Below are positions 16,402 through 23,835 of a DNA stretch of 64,000 nucleotides, one piece after another. The stretch comes from Bradyrhizobium sp. 195. Its GTDB lineage: Bacteria > Pseudomonadota > Alphaproteobacteria > Rhizobiales > Xanthobacteraceae. Made by a program: the position numbers and the translations under genes. A model generated the notes under the pieces. That model worked only from the letters and a program-made list of their open reading frames with translations. It was not told where the DNA came from and made no database searches. The first letter of the stretch is position 1, and every line of letters starts with the position of its first letter. The stretch covers positions 5,766,001 through 5,830,000 of the forward strand of contig NZ_CP082161.1 of assembly GCF_023101665.1 (NCBI RefSeq), written 5' to 3'.

Positions 16402-18663
16402 TCAGCGCAACACGTTCAAGAGATCCTGCACCATCGAATTCGCGGTCGTGATCACCTTGGTGTTGGCCGAATAGGCCTGCTGGGTCACGATCAGCTTGGT
16501 GAATTCGTCGGCAATGTCGGTGTTCGAGCCCTCCAGCGACGAGCCGCTGATGCTCCCCGATGCGCCATCGATCGCCGCACCCGACTGTTCCGTCGCCGCA
16601 TAAGCGCCGCCGTCCATCGCCTTCAGGTAGTTGGTGCCGTTGAAGTGGGACAGCGAGACTTGGGCTAGGTTGAGGTTCTGGCCGTTGGAGAAGGTGCCGA
16701 CCACGAGGCCGCTGTTGTTGACGGCGACCGACCGAAGCTGGCCCGCGGCGTAGCCGTTCTGCGTGATAGTGTTGATGGTCACGGCGCCGCTGGTGCTGGC
16801 ATATTGCGTCAGTCCGCCCGAGGAGATGTTGAAGGCGACGGAGCCGAGCGACTGGCCGCTGACGCTGACATTGTTGATGGTGATGCCCGAGCCGGCCGGC
16901 GTGGTCAGCGAGCCGTCTGAAGCGAAGGTGAAGGCCTGGCCCGTATTGACCCAGCCGACCGTGGTGCCGGTCGCGTTCGGATCAGTCTGGTAGAACAGGT
17001 TCCAGCTGTCGGAGTGACCTGCGCCCAGCGAGGCGCTGTCAGTTTTGGCCCAGCGCAATTGCAGGTTCACCGGCGTACCCGCAGCGTTGTAGGCGGTCAC
17101 CGCGCCGCCGCTGATCGACTCCTTGGTGAAGGTCGCGATGTCGTTGCCGATCACGCCGCCGGTGCCCGCGGTGCCGCCGCCGTTACGGTTCTTGGTGATG
17201 GTGGAGGTAAAGCCGAGCGCGGCGAAGGCGGAGCTGTTGGAACTGGACACCGACAGGTTTGACACGGTGCCCGTGTTCAAGGTGATCACACCGCTGGTGC
17301 TGACGGACGAGCCGGTGGCGCCGGAGAGCGCATCGATCTTGCTGAGCAGGGTCGTGATGTTGTCGGTGACGTTAATCTGGTTCGGACCGGACGCGCCCGA
17401 AGCCATGAATGTCAACGTCTGGCCGTTGACGGTGATCGTGTCGGCAGGCGGGCCCGCCGAAAAACCCGAGGAGAGAACCTGGGCGCCGCCGGCCGTCGCG
17501 CTGCCGCTCAACAGCGTCGCCCCGGAGATGGCGGGCGAGGACAGCACGTTGCCGCCGCGCGTCACGCTGGTGATACCGAGCGCCGTGGCCGCGGTGCCGC
17601 TGTTCACCGCCACGTCCGTGGTGGTGCCGCTCGAAATCACGATGTTGCCGCTGGCGCTCAAGGAAGCGGTGACGCCGGGGCCGGCTGCGTTCTGAATTGC
17701 GGTCAGAATGTCCTGGACCGTCGCAGGCGTGCCGGCGCCCAGACCGATGGTCGAGTTGGTGCCGAGCGTGACGGTGTTGCCGGCGTTGAAGGTGATCGTG
17801 TTGCTGCCGTTGATGGTCAGCGTCTGGCCGCTCAACGCGGTGAGGATGCTCGACGCGAGATGCGTGCCGACGGCGGCATCCAGCGATGTCGTCGTCGATG
17901 CCACGGCCGACGAGTTGTTCTGGAGAGCGACCCCTCCGGTGTTCGTCGTCGACGAATAGGGCGAACGGATGTTGCCCGTGGCCGCGGCGCCCGAAGCGGT
18001 GTTGTTGGTGTAGGGCGCGGGCGGCGTGCCGACCGGCAGCGGGTTGGCAGCGAAATCCGATGGGTTGAGGCCGCCGGCCGCCAGCAGCGTCCCGGGCGAG
18101 GCGGTCGAACTGGCCGCAGTGTTCGGCTGGGTCGGCAGGTTGGCCGCGTACTGGATCGAAGTCGTCGCCTGGGCGGGGATGAAGTTATTCTGGAATTTCA
18201 GGACGTTCGCCACGTTGCCGGTCGGGTTGCCGGTCTTGGGGTCGACCGTGACGCCCATCAGGTAATAGCCGGCGCCGTTGACCAGGTTGCCGTTGGCATT
18301 GAGCTGAAAGTCGCCGCGGCGTGTGTAGTAGGTGACGCCGCTGAACACCGGCACGTTGTCGACGACGCCGGTCGCCTTCTGGATCGAGAAGAAGCCGTCG
18401 CCGGTGATCGCCATGTTGGTGGCGACGGTGGAGCCGGAGATCGTGCCCTGCGTGGTGATGGTCGCCTTCGCATTGGCCGTCACGCCGCCCGCGACCTGCT
18501 TGCTCGGCACCGAGGAGTCGGGAATGAGATCGACGAAGCTGGTGCCGATGCCCTTGTAACCGGTGGTGGATGAGTTCGCGATGTTGCCGGAAATGTTCTG
18601 CAGCGCGTAGGACTGCGCCTGCAGGCCACCCACCGAGGTGTTCATTGCATCGAAGATACCCAT
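16402..18663 (-). CDS. flgE: Flagellar hook protein FlgE, enlarged
   Basis: 753 aa against about 400 in enterics. FlgE polymerises into the flexible hook. The N-terminus (MGIFDAMNTSVGGLQAQSYALQNISGNIANSSTTGYK) and C-terminus (NTDIADEFTKLIVTQQAYSANTKVITTANSMVQDLL) are the conserved D0 helices. Two inserted modules lie at about residues 278-364 (TLTINGSNTITF) and 406-486 (DTITVNGQTLTF). The second is strikingly similar to the FlgL insert, including a helix of the form ITTLLSKIDAL. First gene of the leftward flgE-flgK-flgL unit, driven by a sigma-54-type promoter. Confidence 0.95.
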   Translation of the reverse strand: MGIFDAMNTSVGGLQAQSYALQNISGNIANSSTTGYKGIGTSFVDLIPDSSVPSKQVAGGVTANAKATITTQGTISGSTVATNMAITGDGFFSIQKATGVVDNVPVFSGVTYYTRRGDFQLNANGNLVNGAGYYLMGVTVDPKTGNPTGNVANVLKFQNNFIPAQATTSIQYAANLPTQPNTAASSTASPGTLLAAGGLNPSDFAANPLPVGTPPAPYTNNTASGAAATGNIRSPYSSTTNTGGVALQNNSSAVASTTTSLDAAVGTHLASSILTALSGQTLTINGSNTITFNAGNTVTLGTNSTIGLGAGTPATVQDILTAIQNAAGPGVTASLSASGNIVISSGTTTDVAVNSGTAATALGITSVTRGGNVLSSPAISGATLLSGSATAGGAQVLSSGFSAGPPADTITVNGQTLTFMASGASGPNQINVTDNITTLLSKIDALSGATGSSVSTSGVITLNTGTVSNLSVSSSNSSAFAALGFTSTITKNRNGGGTAGTGGVIGNDIATFTKESISGGAVTAYNAAGTPVNLQLRWAKTDSASLGAGHSDSWNLFYQTDPNATGTTVGWVNTGQAFTFASDGSLTTPAGSGITINNVSVSGQSLGSVAFNISSGGLTQYASTSGAVTINTITQNGYAAGQLRSVAVNNSGLVVGTFSNGQNLNLAQVSLSHFNGTNYLKAMDGGAYAATEQSGAAIDGASGSISGSSLEGSNTDIADEFTKLIVTQQAYSANTKVITTANSMVQDLLNVLR

Positions 18664-18725
18664 AACTTTGTCTCCAAATCCGATCTCGGCGGCCGGTCGA
18701 CCAAGGCCGCAGTCGGGGGAGACAG

Positions 18726-18743
18726 TCGCAAGGGCTATGCCAA
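18726..18743 (-). promoter_or_regulatory. Sigma-54 (-24/-12) promoter of flgE
   Basis: On the minus strand TGGCATAGCCCTTGC has the invariant GG (-24) and GC (-12) separated by exactly 10 bases, with TTGC at -12. It lies about 65 bp before the flgE ATG. Hook genes of Caulobacter and relatives use RpoN with FlbD, so the match is biologically expected. I did not see an equally good site upstream of the flagellins. Confidence 0.7.
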
Positions 18744-18776
18744 TGCGGGTATTCTCAGGAAATCAACGACTTAATG

Positions 18777-18803
18777 AAAAAGCCCCGGCCTGATGACCGG
18801 GGC
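18777..18803 (-). terminator. Terminator downstream of msrB
   Basis: On the minus strand, a GCCCCGG/CCGGGGC stem is followed by TTTTTC. It lies about 130 bp past the msrB stop, on the far side of a palindromic repeat, and separates msrB from the flgE promoter. Confidence 0.75.
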
Positions 18804-18840
18804 ACAATTGCCGGGACCGGCAACAATTGCCGGGACGTGA

Positions 18841-18923
18841 CGTCATTCCGGAACGGTCCGCAGGATCGAATCCGGAATCTCGAGATTCCGGATTCGACGC
18901 TGACGCGTCGCTCCGGAATGACG
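18841..18923. repeat. Palindromic intergenic repeat (GTCATTCCGGA type)
   Basis: An 83-bp imperfect palindrome with arms starting CGTCATTCCGGA and ending TCCGGAATGACG, plus an inner GAATCCGGAATCTCG / CGAGATTCCGGATTC arm. It lies between msrB and its terminator. The shape is that of a dispersed REP-like element; only one copy of this type is in the window. Confidence 0.7.
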
Positions 18924-18932
18924 CCTCGCTGC

Positions 18933-19445
18933 CTACGTCGCCGATGCAGCAGCCGGGTGGAAGACCAGCCCGAATCCGTCGATGCAGTAGCGCAATCCGG
19001 TCGGCTTCGGACCGTCGTCGAAGACGTGGCCGAGATGGCCGCCGCAGCGGCGGCAATGCACCTCGGTGCGAACCATGCCGTAGGCCCGGTCCTCGGTCTT
19101 ACCGACATTGCCCTCGATCGGCTGGTAGAAGCTCGGCCAGCCGGTGCCGCTCTCGAATTTGGTCTCGGAGGCAAACAGCGGCAGGTCACAGCCGGCGCAG
19201 GCGAAGGTGCCCTTGCGATGCTCCTTCAGGAGCGGGCTGGAGCCGGGCCGCTCGGTGCCGTGCTTGCGCAGGATCTCATATTGCTGCGGCGTGAGCTGGG
19301 CGCGCCATTCGGCTTCCGTCTTCGTGATCTCGAACTTTTCCGCGGCTTTCTCGCCGGCCTCGGCCGGCGTTCCCTTGAGCCAGCGGAAGGCCGCAAGGCC
19401 GAACAGGCCGGCGGCAGTCGTCAACAGGATGCGGCGGTCAAACAT
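18933..19445 (-). CDS. msrB: Peptide-methionine (R)-S-oxide reductase MsrB, exported
   Basis: 170 aa. It reduces methionine-R-sulfoxide in proteins. It has two zinc-type CxxC pairs (CAGC, CRRC), the [10 protein letters not shown] substrate segment, and the catalytic cysteine in GLRYCIDG. The N-terminus, [20 protein letters not shown], has a twin arginine followed by a hydrophobic stretch, consistent with Tat or membrane-anchored export and periplasmic repair. I chose the ATG at 19445 because GGAGAA precedes it and the Tat-like signal begins there. A longer frame to 19499 would overlap the FAD oxidoreductase end. Confidence 0.93.
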   Translation of the reverse strand: MFDRRILLTTAAGLFGLAAFRWLKGTPAEAGEKAAEKFEITKTEAEWRAQLTPQQYEILRKHGTERPGSSPLLKEHRKGTFACAGCDLPLFASETKFESGTGWPSFYQPIEGNVGKTEDRAYGMVRTEVHCRRCGGHLGHVFDDGPKPTGLRYCIDGFGLVFHPAAASAT

Positions 19446-19488
19446 CTCATTCTCCGTGCGGGAGCGTCCACGCCCTGAGATACGGGCT

Positions 19489-21003
19489 TTAACGGCCAAC
19501 GTTACACGTCCGGGCGGAATTTTTCTCGGGGTCTATCGCGCGACGCCGACGTCCTGCGAGGCCGGTTCCATGGCCCGTTCTTCCTCTTGAGCCGCGGGTT
19601 TCGGCGGCGGGGCCGGACGCGGCCGGACGCCGGGCGGGGGGGCGGCGCGGACCGGTGCCGGCGGCCCGGTTGGCTTCGGCGAGGCGCGCCTCGCGCTCCC
19701 TGTCCTTGACCCTGGCACGTTCGCGGTAACGGGCGAGCGAGCCTGCGGCGGCGGAACTCGCCCTGCCCCAGATCCCGACCAACTGTCCCGCGACCCGCCC
19801 CGTGGCACCGCCCGCCCAGACCAGTTCGAACGGCGAGAACAACTTCCAGCGCTCATCGCCCCGCAGGATGCTGCGCGCGATCATCTGCCCGGCCATGGCC
19901 GAGGTGTTCATGCCCTGGCGGCCGAACCCGCTTGCCACCCACAGGCCTTTGCGCAACTGGCCGATCTGCGGCATGCCGTGCACGGTCTGGCCGGTGGCGC
20001 CGCCGAACGTCTCGGTGATCTCGACATTGCCGAGCGCCGGGAAGATCGTACGGATCCGCCGCCTGACAGCGCCCCCAAAGCGTTGCGGACGCGCGGCCCA
20101 AGTGGTCTCCGGGCTCTCCCACATCAGCCGGTCGCCGTCGACGATGCGGAAATGGTCGACGCCGTCGGAATCCATCACCGATCCCTTGAAGGCGATAAGC
20201 TCGTGCACGCGCTCACCGAGCGGCGCGGTGATTCCGGCATAGCGCCAGACCGGTAGCAGCGTCTCCGACAGGCGCCTCAAGGGCGCGCCGAGATGAATGT
20301 TGCCCGCGAGCACGATATGGGTTGCACGCAGCCGCGCCGAGGGCGTGACGATGCGTTTGCGGATGCCGGAATGATCGATACTGACGACAGGCGTGTCCTC
20401 GAAGATGCGGGCGCCTGCCCGCCGTGCCAGCGCCGCGAGGCCGTGGACATATTTGCGGCCGTCGACCTGAAACGCCCTCGGGTAATACACGCCGTGGAAG
20501 TAGCGATCGGTCTTGAGCACCTCGCGGACGCGATCGACCTGCCAACCCTCGACCTCGGTGTCGAAATCCTCGTTCAGCATCTGCAACCGGCTGATTAGCC
20601 GGTCGCCGGCATCGACGTTGGAGACCTCCAGCACACCGTCGCTCCGGGCAATTCCCGGCATGTTCTCTTCCGTAGCGTTGGCCCGGACGAACTCGGCGCC
20701 CTCCTTCGACAACCCCCACAATTCACGCGCGTCCTCGAAGCCGATGCGCTCGATCAGGTCGGCGAGCGGCAGAGCAAAGCCCGGCATGACGGCGCCGAGC
20801 TGGTTGCCGGACGCGTTCCAGCCGATGTGGCGCCCCTCCAGCACCGCGACGCTGGCGCCGAGCCGGGCCGCTTCCAGCGCAATCGTGAGCCCGGCGAGAC
20901 CCGCACCGATGACGCAGATGTCGGCATCGAGGTCAAACGTCAGCCGCGTGCGGTCGCGAAGGCCGGCTTCTCCCTGGGACACGCTTGTGAAAGTCTCGCT
21001 CAT
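19489..21003 (-). CDS. FAD-dependent amine/glycine oxidase-type oxidoreductase (DAO family), C-terminal frameshift suspected
   Basis: 504 aa as read. [29 protein letters not shown] is a GxGxxG FAD site. [25 protein letters not shown] and the C-terminal [14 protein letters not shown] plus [18 protein letters not shown] block fit the DadA/PuuB-like family, which oxidises amines or amino acids. The substrate is unknown. After about residue 450 the frame becomes arginine-rich and implausible. Shifting by one base at the seven-base G run at 19636-19642 gives a proline-rich tail ending [11 protein letters not shown] with a stop at 19533, clear of msrB. That is the more natural ending, so either a homopolymer error or a real frameshift is likely. 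Confidence 0.85.
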   Translation of the reverse strand: MSETFTSVSQGEAGLRDRTRLTFDLDADICVIGAGLAGLTIALEAARLGASVAVLEGRHIGWNASGNQLGAVMPGFALPLADLIERIGFEDARELWGLSKEGAEFVRANATEENMPGIARSDGVLEVSNVDAGDRLISRLQMLNEDFDTEVEGWQVDRVREVLKTDRYFHGVYYPRAFQVDGRKYVHGLAALARRAGARIFEDTPVVSIDHSGIRKRIVTPSARLRATHIVLAGNIHLGAPLRRLSETLLPVWRYAGITAPLGERVHELIAFKGSVMDSDGVDHFRIVDGDRLMWESPETTWAARPQRFGGAVRRRIRTIFPALGNVEITETFGGATGQTVHGMPQIGQLRKGLWVASGFGRQGMNTSAMAGQMIARSILRGDERWKLFSPFELVWAGGATGRVAGQLVGIWGRASSAAAGSLARYRERARVKDREREARLAEANRAAGTGPRRPPARRPAASGPAAETRGSRGRTGHGTGLAGRRRRAIDPEKNSARTCNVGR

Positions 21004-21013
21004 GTCGTTTCTT

Positions 21014-21125
21014 AGAGCATGAACCCGAAAAGTGTGCAGCGGTTTTCCATGACTACCAACCGGGAAATCGGGTTTGCGTCGAGATCATGCTCACAATAAC
21101 GACCTAAAGCGCGATGACGATTCGT
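21014..21125. repeat. Palindromic repeat (AGAGCATGA... / ...TCATGCTC)
   Basis: About 110 bp with inverted ends (AGAGCATGA and GATCATGCTC), an inner AACCCGAAAAG/CGGGTT arm, and a trailing CTAAAGCGCGATGACGATTC. From memory this resembles a dispersed intergenic element of Bradyrhizobium and relatives. It fills the gap between the divergent oxidoreductase and phosphatase genes, so their promoters must lie in or beside it. Confidence 0.65.
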
Positions 21126-21223
21126 TCTAATCTCAGTGTGCTTTATACCAACCGGGCGCCTGTCACCTTGCCCTCAACCGGCGCCTGTAGCTTATTCTGG
21201 ATGTGGAACGATTCGAGAATGCC

Positions 21224-21760
21224 ATGCGCCGTTTGATGTTGCTGCGTCACGCCAAGACAGAGACTGACGCGCCGAGCGGCCGTGACCAGGATCGCCGGCT
21301 CGACGACCGCGGCCACAGGGATGCTGCGCAGATCGGCGACTGGATCGCCACCCATCGGCCCTTCCCCGATACCGTGCTGGTGTCACATGCCGTCCGGGCC
21401 CGGCAGACCTGGGACATCGCCTGGCAGGCGATGAAGGACCGCGTCCCGGCGCCGCAGGTCGAGATCCTGCCGGAACTCTATGGCGCCGATCCCGCGCAGA
21501 TCCTGGACTCCATTCGCACTGCAACGGCCCCGGCCGACCCGAAGCAGCTGCTGCTGGTCGCCCATAATCCCGGCATGCACGAGGCCGCGCTCATGCTGAT
21601 GGGCGGCGGCGATCCCGCCGGCGCCAAGGCGCTCGCCGACAATCTGCCCACCTCGGGACTTGCGATCTTCGACTTTGACGTCAAGGATTGGGGTGACGTG
21701 GCCTACCGCCGCGGCAAGCTGGTGCTGTTCACCAGCCCCAAGCTGCTTCGATCGGGATGA
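21224..21760 (+). CDS. SixA-type histidine phosphatase
   Basis: 178 aa from the ATG at 21224 (MRRLMLLRHAKTE); a GTG seven codons upstream is possible. RHAKTE is the catalytic RHG-type motif of the phosphoglycerate-mutase-like superfamily, with the nucleophilic histidine. VSHAVRARQTW and LLLVAHNPGMHEAAL supply the second arginine and the second catalytic histidine. SixA in E. coli removes phosphate from the histidine of Hpt proteins or the nitrogen PTS. The short single-domain form here fits that group. The target in this organism is unknown. It is followed 50 bp later by a universal stress protein gene. Confidence 0.88.
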   Translation: MRRLMLLRHAKTETDAPSGRDQDRRLDDRGHRDAAQIGDWIATHRPFPDTVLVSHAVRARQTWDIAWQAMKDRVPAPQVEILPELYGADPAQILDSIRTATAPADPKQLLLVAHNPGMHEAALMLMGGGDPAGAKALADNLPTSGLAIFDFDVKDWGDVAYRRGKLVLFTSPKLLRSG

Positions 21761-21810
21761 TCGCGCGACGTGCCGACAAGACGTGCTGACTGGAAGAATT
21801 GGAGGCGCAG

Positions 21811-22236
21811 ATGTTCAAGTCCATCCTCGTGCCCATCGACCTCGCCGACACCGATCTGGCCAAACCGGCGATCGCGACGGCGGCAACGCTGTCGCAGACC
21901 TGGAGCGGCATGGTGCGCCTGCTCAACGTGCTGCCGATGACGCCGGTGATGCTGGCCGAATACGTGCCGGCCGATTTCGATGAGCAGCAACGCCAGACCT
22001 CGGAAGAGGCGCTCGCCATCGTCGCGCGCGAATCCGGCATCGAGCAAGCGCGGATCTCCAGCGTGGTGCGCCAAGGCGGCATCTACCACGAGATTCTGGA
22101 GGAAGCCACGCACATGAAGGCCGATTTGATCGTCATGACCTCGCACCGGCCGGCGATGCGCACCTATTTCCTCGGCTCCAACGCCGGCCACGTCGTGCGC
22201 TACGCGAAGTGCTCGGTGCTGGTGGTGAGGCATTAG
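21811..22236 (+). CDS. Universal stress protein, UspA family
   Basis: 141 aa from the ATG at 21811, chosen because GGAGG precedes it by 5 bp. MFKSILVPIDLADTD is the family start. The C-terminal ATP-loop region reads DLIVMTSHRP...YFLGSNAGHVVRYAKCSVLVVR, close to the G-x2-G-x9-G(S/T) pattern of ATP-binding Usps. Likely a small cytoplasmic stress protein. It probably shares a transcript with the upstream phosphatase gene. Confidence 0.92.
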   Translation: MFKSILVPIDLADTDLAKPAIATAATLSQTWSGMVRLLNVLPMTPVMLAEYVPADFDEQQRQTSEEALAIVARESGIEQARISSVVRQGGIYHEILEEATHMKADLIVMTSHRPAMRTYFLGSNAGHVVRYAKCSVLVVRH

Positions 22237-22282
22237 GCGGCGCGGCGAACTCCGTCTGCGCTGGCGGCCCTGCTCTCTCAAC

Positions 22283-22370
22283 CGTCATTGCGAGGAGCCC
22301 TTGCGACGAAGCAATCCAGAATCCCTCCGCGGAAAAGATTCTGGATTGCTTCGCTGCGCTCGCAATGACG
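22283..22370. repeat. 88-bp palindromic repeat (CGTCATTGCGAGGAGC family), copy 1 of 3
   Basis: Ends CGTCATTGCGAGGAGC... and ...GCTCGCAATGACG form the outer stem; AGCAATCCAG/CTGGATTGCT forms an inner stem, with a variable loop. Two further copies of the same length lie at 23153-23240 and 34599-34686. The loops differ while the stems are conserved, as in REP/BIME-like elements. Confidence 0.85.
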
Positions 22371-22403
22371 AAGTTGAGGCATCGTAGGCTTCGCCACCAG
22401 TCC

Positions 22404-22490
22404 GTAGCCCGGATGGAGCGCAGCGCAATCCGGGACTGTCGTTCCGCATGGATGGACTCCCGGATTACGCTGCGCTCCATCCGGGCTACA
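22404..22490. repeat. Palindromic repeat (GTAGCCCGGATGGAGCGCAGCG type)
   Basis: An 87-bp inverted repeat with arms GTAGCCCGGATGGAGCGCAG... and ...CTGCGCTCCATCCGGGCTAC. It is separated by only about 30 bp from the preceding 88-bp palindrome. It has the shape of a dispersed non-coding element; the open frames across it are not credible. Confidence 0.75.
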
Positions 22491-22589
22491 AGATATCGCG
22501 TTGCCCGACGGGCAAAACATGCGAGCCCTGGGTCAACGCACGGCGGCGAAAATATTCCACTTTACCGAAATTCGGAAATGACGTATGTG

Positions 22590-23035
22590 TCGCCGCAACC
22601 CGGCCCAAGGAAGAGGGGCGTATCGCGATCGTCACGAACGCGGGCCGGACGGCGGTGGACGCTGATTGCATCGGCGCGAAGGGTTTCGCAGGGCGGGTAA
22701 CCGTGAGCGAAACACCTCGCGCACACGACCGGTGTGATCGGCGTACGGCAAAATCGTGTGGTCCTGACGCCCGGGGTCTGTGCGTCAAGTCTCAGCGGTG
22801 ATGTGGCGACCCGACCGGGCACGCGCATCGATCATCCGCAAGGCGACGGGGGCAACAGTGCATCGCTCCCCGAGGAGAGCACGACATAAGCCGTCAAACC
22901 ACTGCGCAGGGAAGGCCGGTTGTTTGGCTTCACCTGTATGCCGCTGTGCAATTTTTGCTACTGCCTTTCGCACAGTGGACCGCGGGTGCCAGCCGGCACC
23001 CGGTCTTCCCTGCGCCCTCTTTCAATTGAGGGGAA
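22590..23035. repeat. Likely copy of a dispersed ~0.45-kb Bradyrhizobium intergenic element
   Basis: Gene-free stretch running from about CCGCAACCCGGCCC, through TCGTGTGGTCCTGACGCCC, to CCCTGCGCCCTC. From memory, closely similar segments occur many times in Bradyrhizobium genomes and are often mis-annotated as small basic proteins. I cannot confirm copy number here. It includes a strong hairpin near 22982-23005 (CGGGTGCC/GGCACCCG). The short open frames inside have no ribosome sites or recognisable domains. It could be a non-coding RNA or a mobile-element relic. Confidence 0.5.
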
Positions 23036-23152
23036 GCGATCAAGCAAAGCTCGGGCGAGATGAGCCGCGAGGATGCGAAGGTGTGTCTGTGGGTGAGAAG
23101 GTGTGTCTGCGGGTGAAATGCGAATGATCATCGACCATGCCACCCCACACTC

Positions 23153-23240
23153 CGTCATTGCGAGGAGCCCTTGCGACGAAGCAATCCAGAGTCTTTCCGC
23201 GGCGGCAGTCCTGGATTGCTTCGCTCCGCTCGCAATGACG
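23153..23240. repeat. 88-bp palindromic repeat, copy 2 of 3
   Basis: Same outer arms (CGTCATTGCGAGGAGC / GCTCGCAATGACG) and same inner AGCAATCCAG arm as 22283-22370, with a different loop. Just before it, GGTGTGTCTGYGGGTGA occurs as a short direct repeat (23081-23118). Confidence 0.85.
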
Positions 23241-23276
23241 GTGCGGAAGCAATAGCGCGCCCAACACCACTCTCGT

Positions 23277-23408
23277 ACCCCGGACGCAGCGCAGCGCCTC
23301 TTCGGCGGTGCGCTGCAGAGCCGGGGCCCATGCATCAGTGAGCCCTGTGGCTTCCTAGGTCCCGGCTCTGCGCAGCAACGCCAAGAGCGTTGCAGCGCGT
23401 CCGGGACA
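23277..23408. repeat. Palindromic repeat (CCCCGGACGCAGCGCAGCG type)
   Basis: A long imperfect palindrome whose ends read CCCCGGACGC and GCGTCCGGGAC, with inner arms GCTGCAGAGCCGGG / CCCGGCTCTGCGCAGC. It abuts the stop codon of the DUF1127 gene and could serve as its 3' hairpin. Confidence 0.7.
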
Positions 23409-23414
23409 CGTGCC

Positions 23415-23651
23415 TCACAAATACCGCGTCAGCTCGGCCTTGAACTGCCCGTACACCGCGTCCTCGATCTGGCTGCGGGTGATGCCGATGTCGCGCAGGG
23501 CGCGGTCGTCGAGCTCGTTCAGGGTCTTGACGGCGGAGCGGCGCTCCAAGCGGTCGAACAGCGCATAGGCGGCGTGGGCGAGCGATGCAAAAAATCCGCC
23601 CGTTGAGGATGGGCGTAAGCTCCGCCCGGCAGTTTGTGAGATCAGGGTCAT
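23415..23651 (-). CDS. DUF1127 small protein
   Basis: 78 aa. The C-terminal half (LNELDDRALRDIGITRSQIEDAVYG) is the DUF1127 signature, a short arginine-rich motif common in alphaproteobacteria. Members have been tied to RNA binding and to phosphate or stress adaptation in other species. The N-terminal part here is unremarkable. It is divergent from the MocR-type regulator gene and shares its upstream region. Its function here is unknown. Confidence 0.9.
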   Translation of the reverse strand: MTLISQTAGRSLRPSSTGGFFASLAHAAYALFDRLERRSAVKTLNELDDRALRDIGITRSQIEDAVYGQFKAELTRYL

Positions 23652-23785
23652 TTTTCTTCTCCGGCAGTCGTCCCGCGCGGCGAAGCCGATGCCGTTGGCG
23701 CAGACGCTACGAGCGCTTGCACCTCATTGCCGTCGGATTGCTCTCGCTCTCCTCGGCTCAATCGCGGAACTTGATGGAACTTAAA

Positions 23786-23834
23786 TGCTCCAGTACACTA
23801 CTCGGAGCAAGTAAAACATTGCTCTCGGTGCAAT
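23786..23834. promoter_or_regulatory. Possible operator sites before the MocR-type gene
   Basis: Two inverted repeats lie just upstream of the MocR ATG (23836): TGCTCC-N12-GGAGCA (23786-23809) and ATTGC-N7-GCAAT (23818-23834). The second almost touches the start codon, and no clear Shine-Dalgarno sequence is present. This fits autoregulation, with possible joint control of the divergent DUF1127 gene. Inferred from symmetry and position only. Confidence 0.4.
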
Positions 23835-23835
23835 A

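Noticed and set aside
19446..19499. Upstream extension of msrB (18 codons)
   Set aside because: It overlaps the oxidoreductase end and lacks a ribosome site. The ATG at 19445 has GGAGAA and begins a twin-arginine signal.
21200..21230. EcfG-like promoter (GGAAC ... CGTT) at the start of the SixA-type gene
   Set aside because: The spacing is 20 bases instead of 16-17, and the boxes fall within or at the coding start.
22448..23127. Short open frames (100-120 aa) between uspA and the DUF1127 gene
   Set aside because: They cross palindromic repeats, lack ribosome sites and recognisable domains, and read as arginine/cysteine-rich low-quality sequence.
22237..23414. Possible CRISPR array or insertion sequence in the repeat-rich gap
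   Set aside because: The repeats are long inverted palindromes of different families, not short direct repeats with regular spacers, and no transposase remnant or terminal inverted repeat with target duplication is visible.
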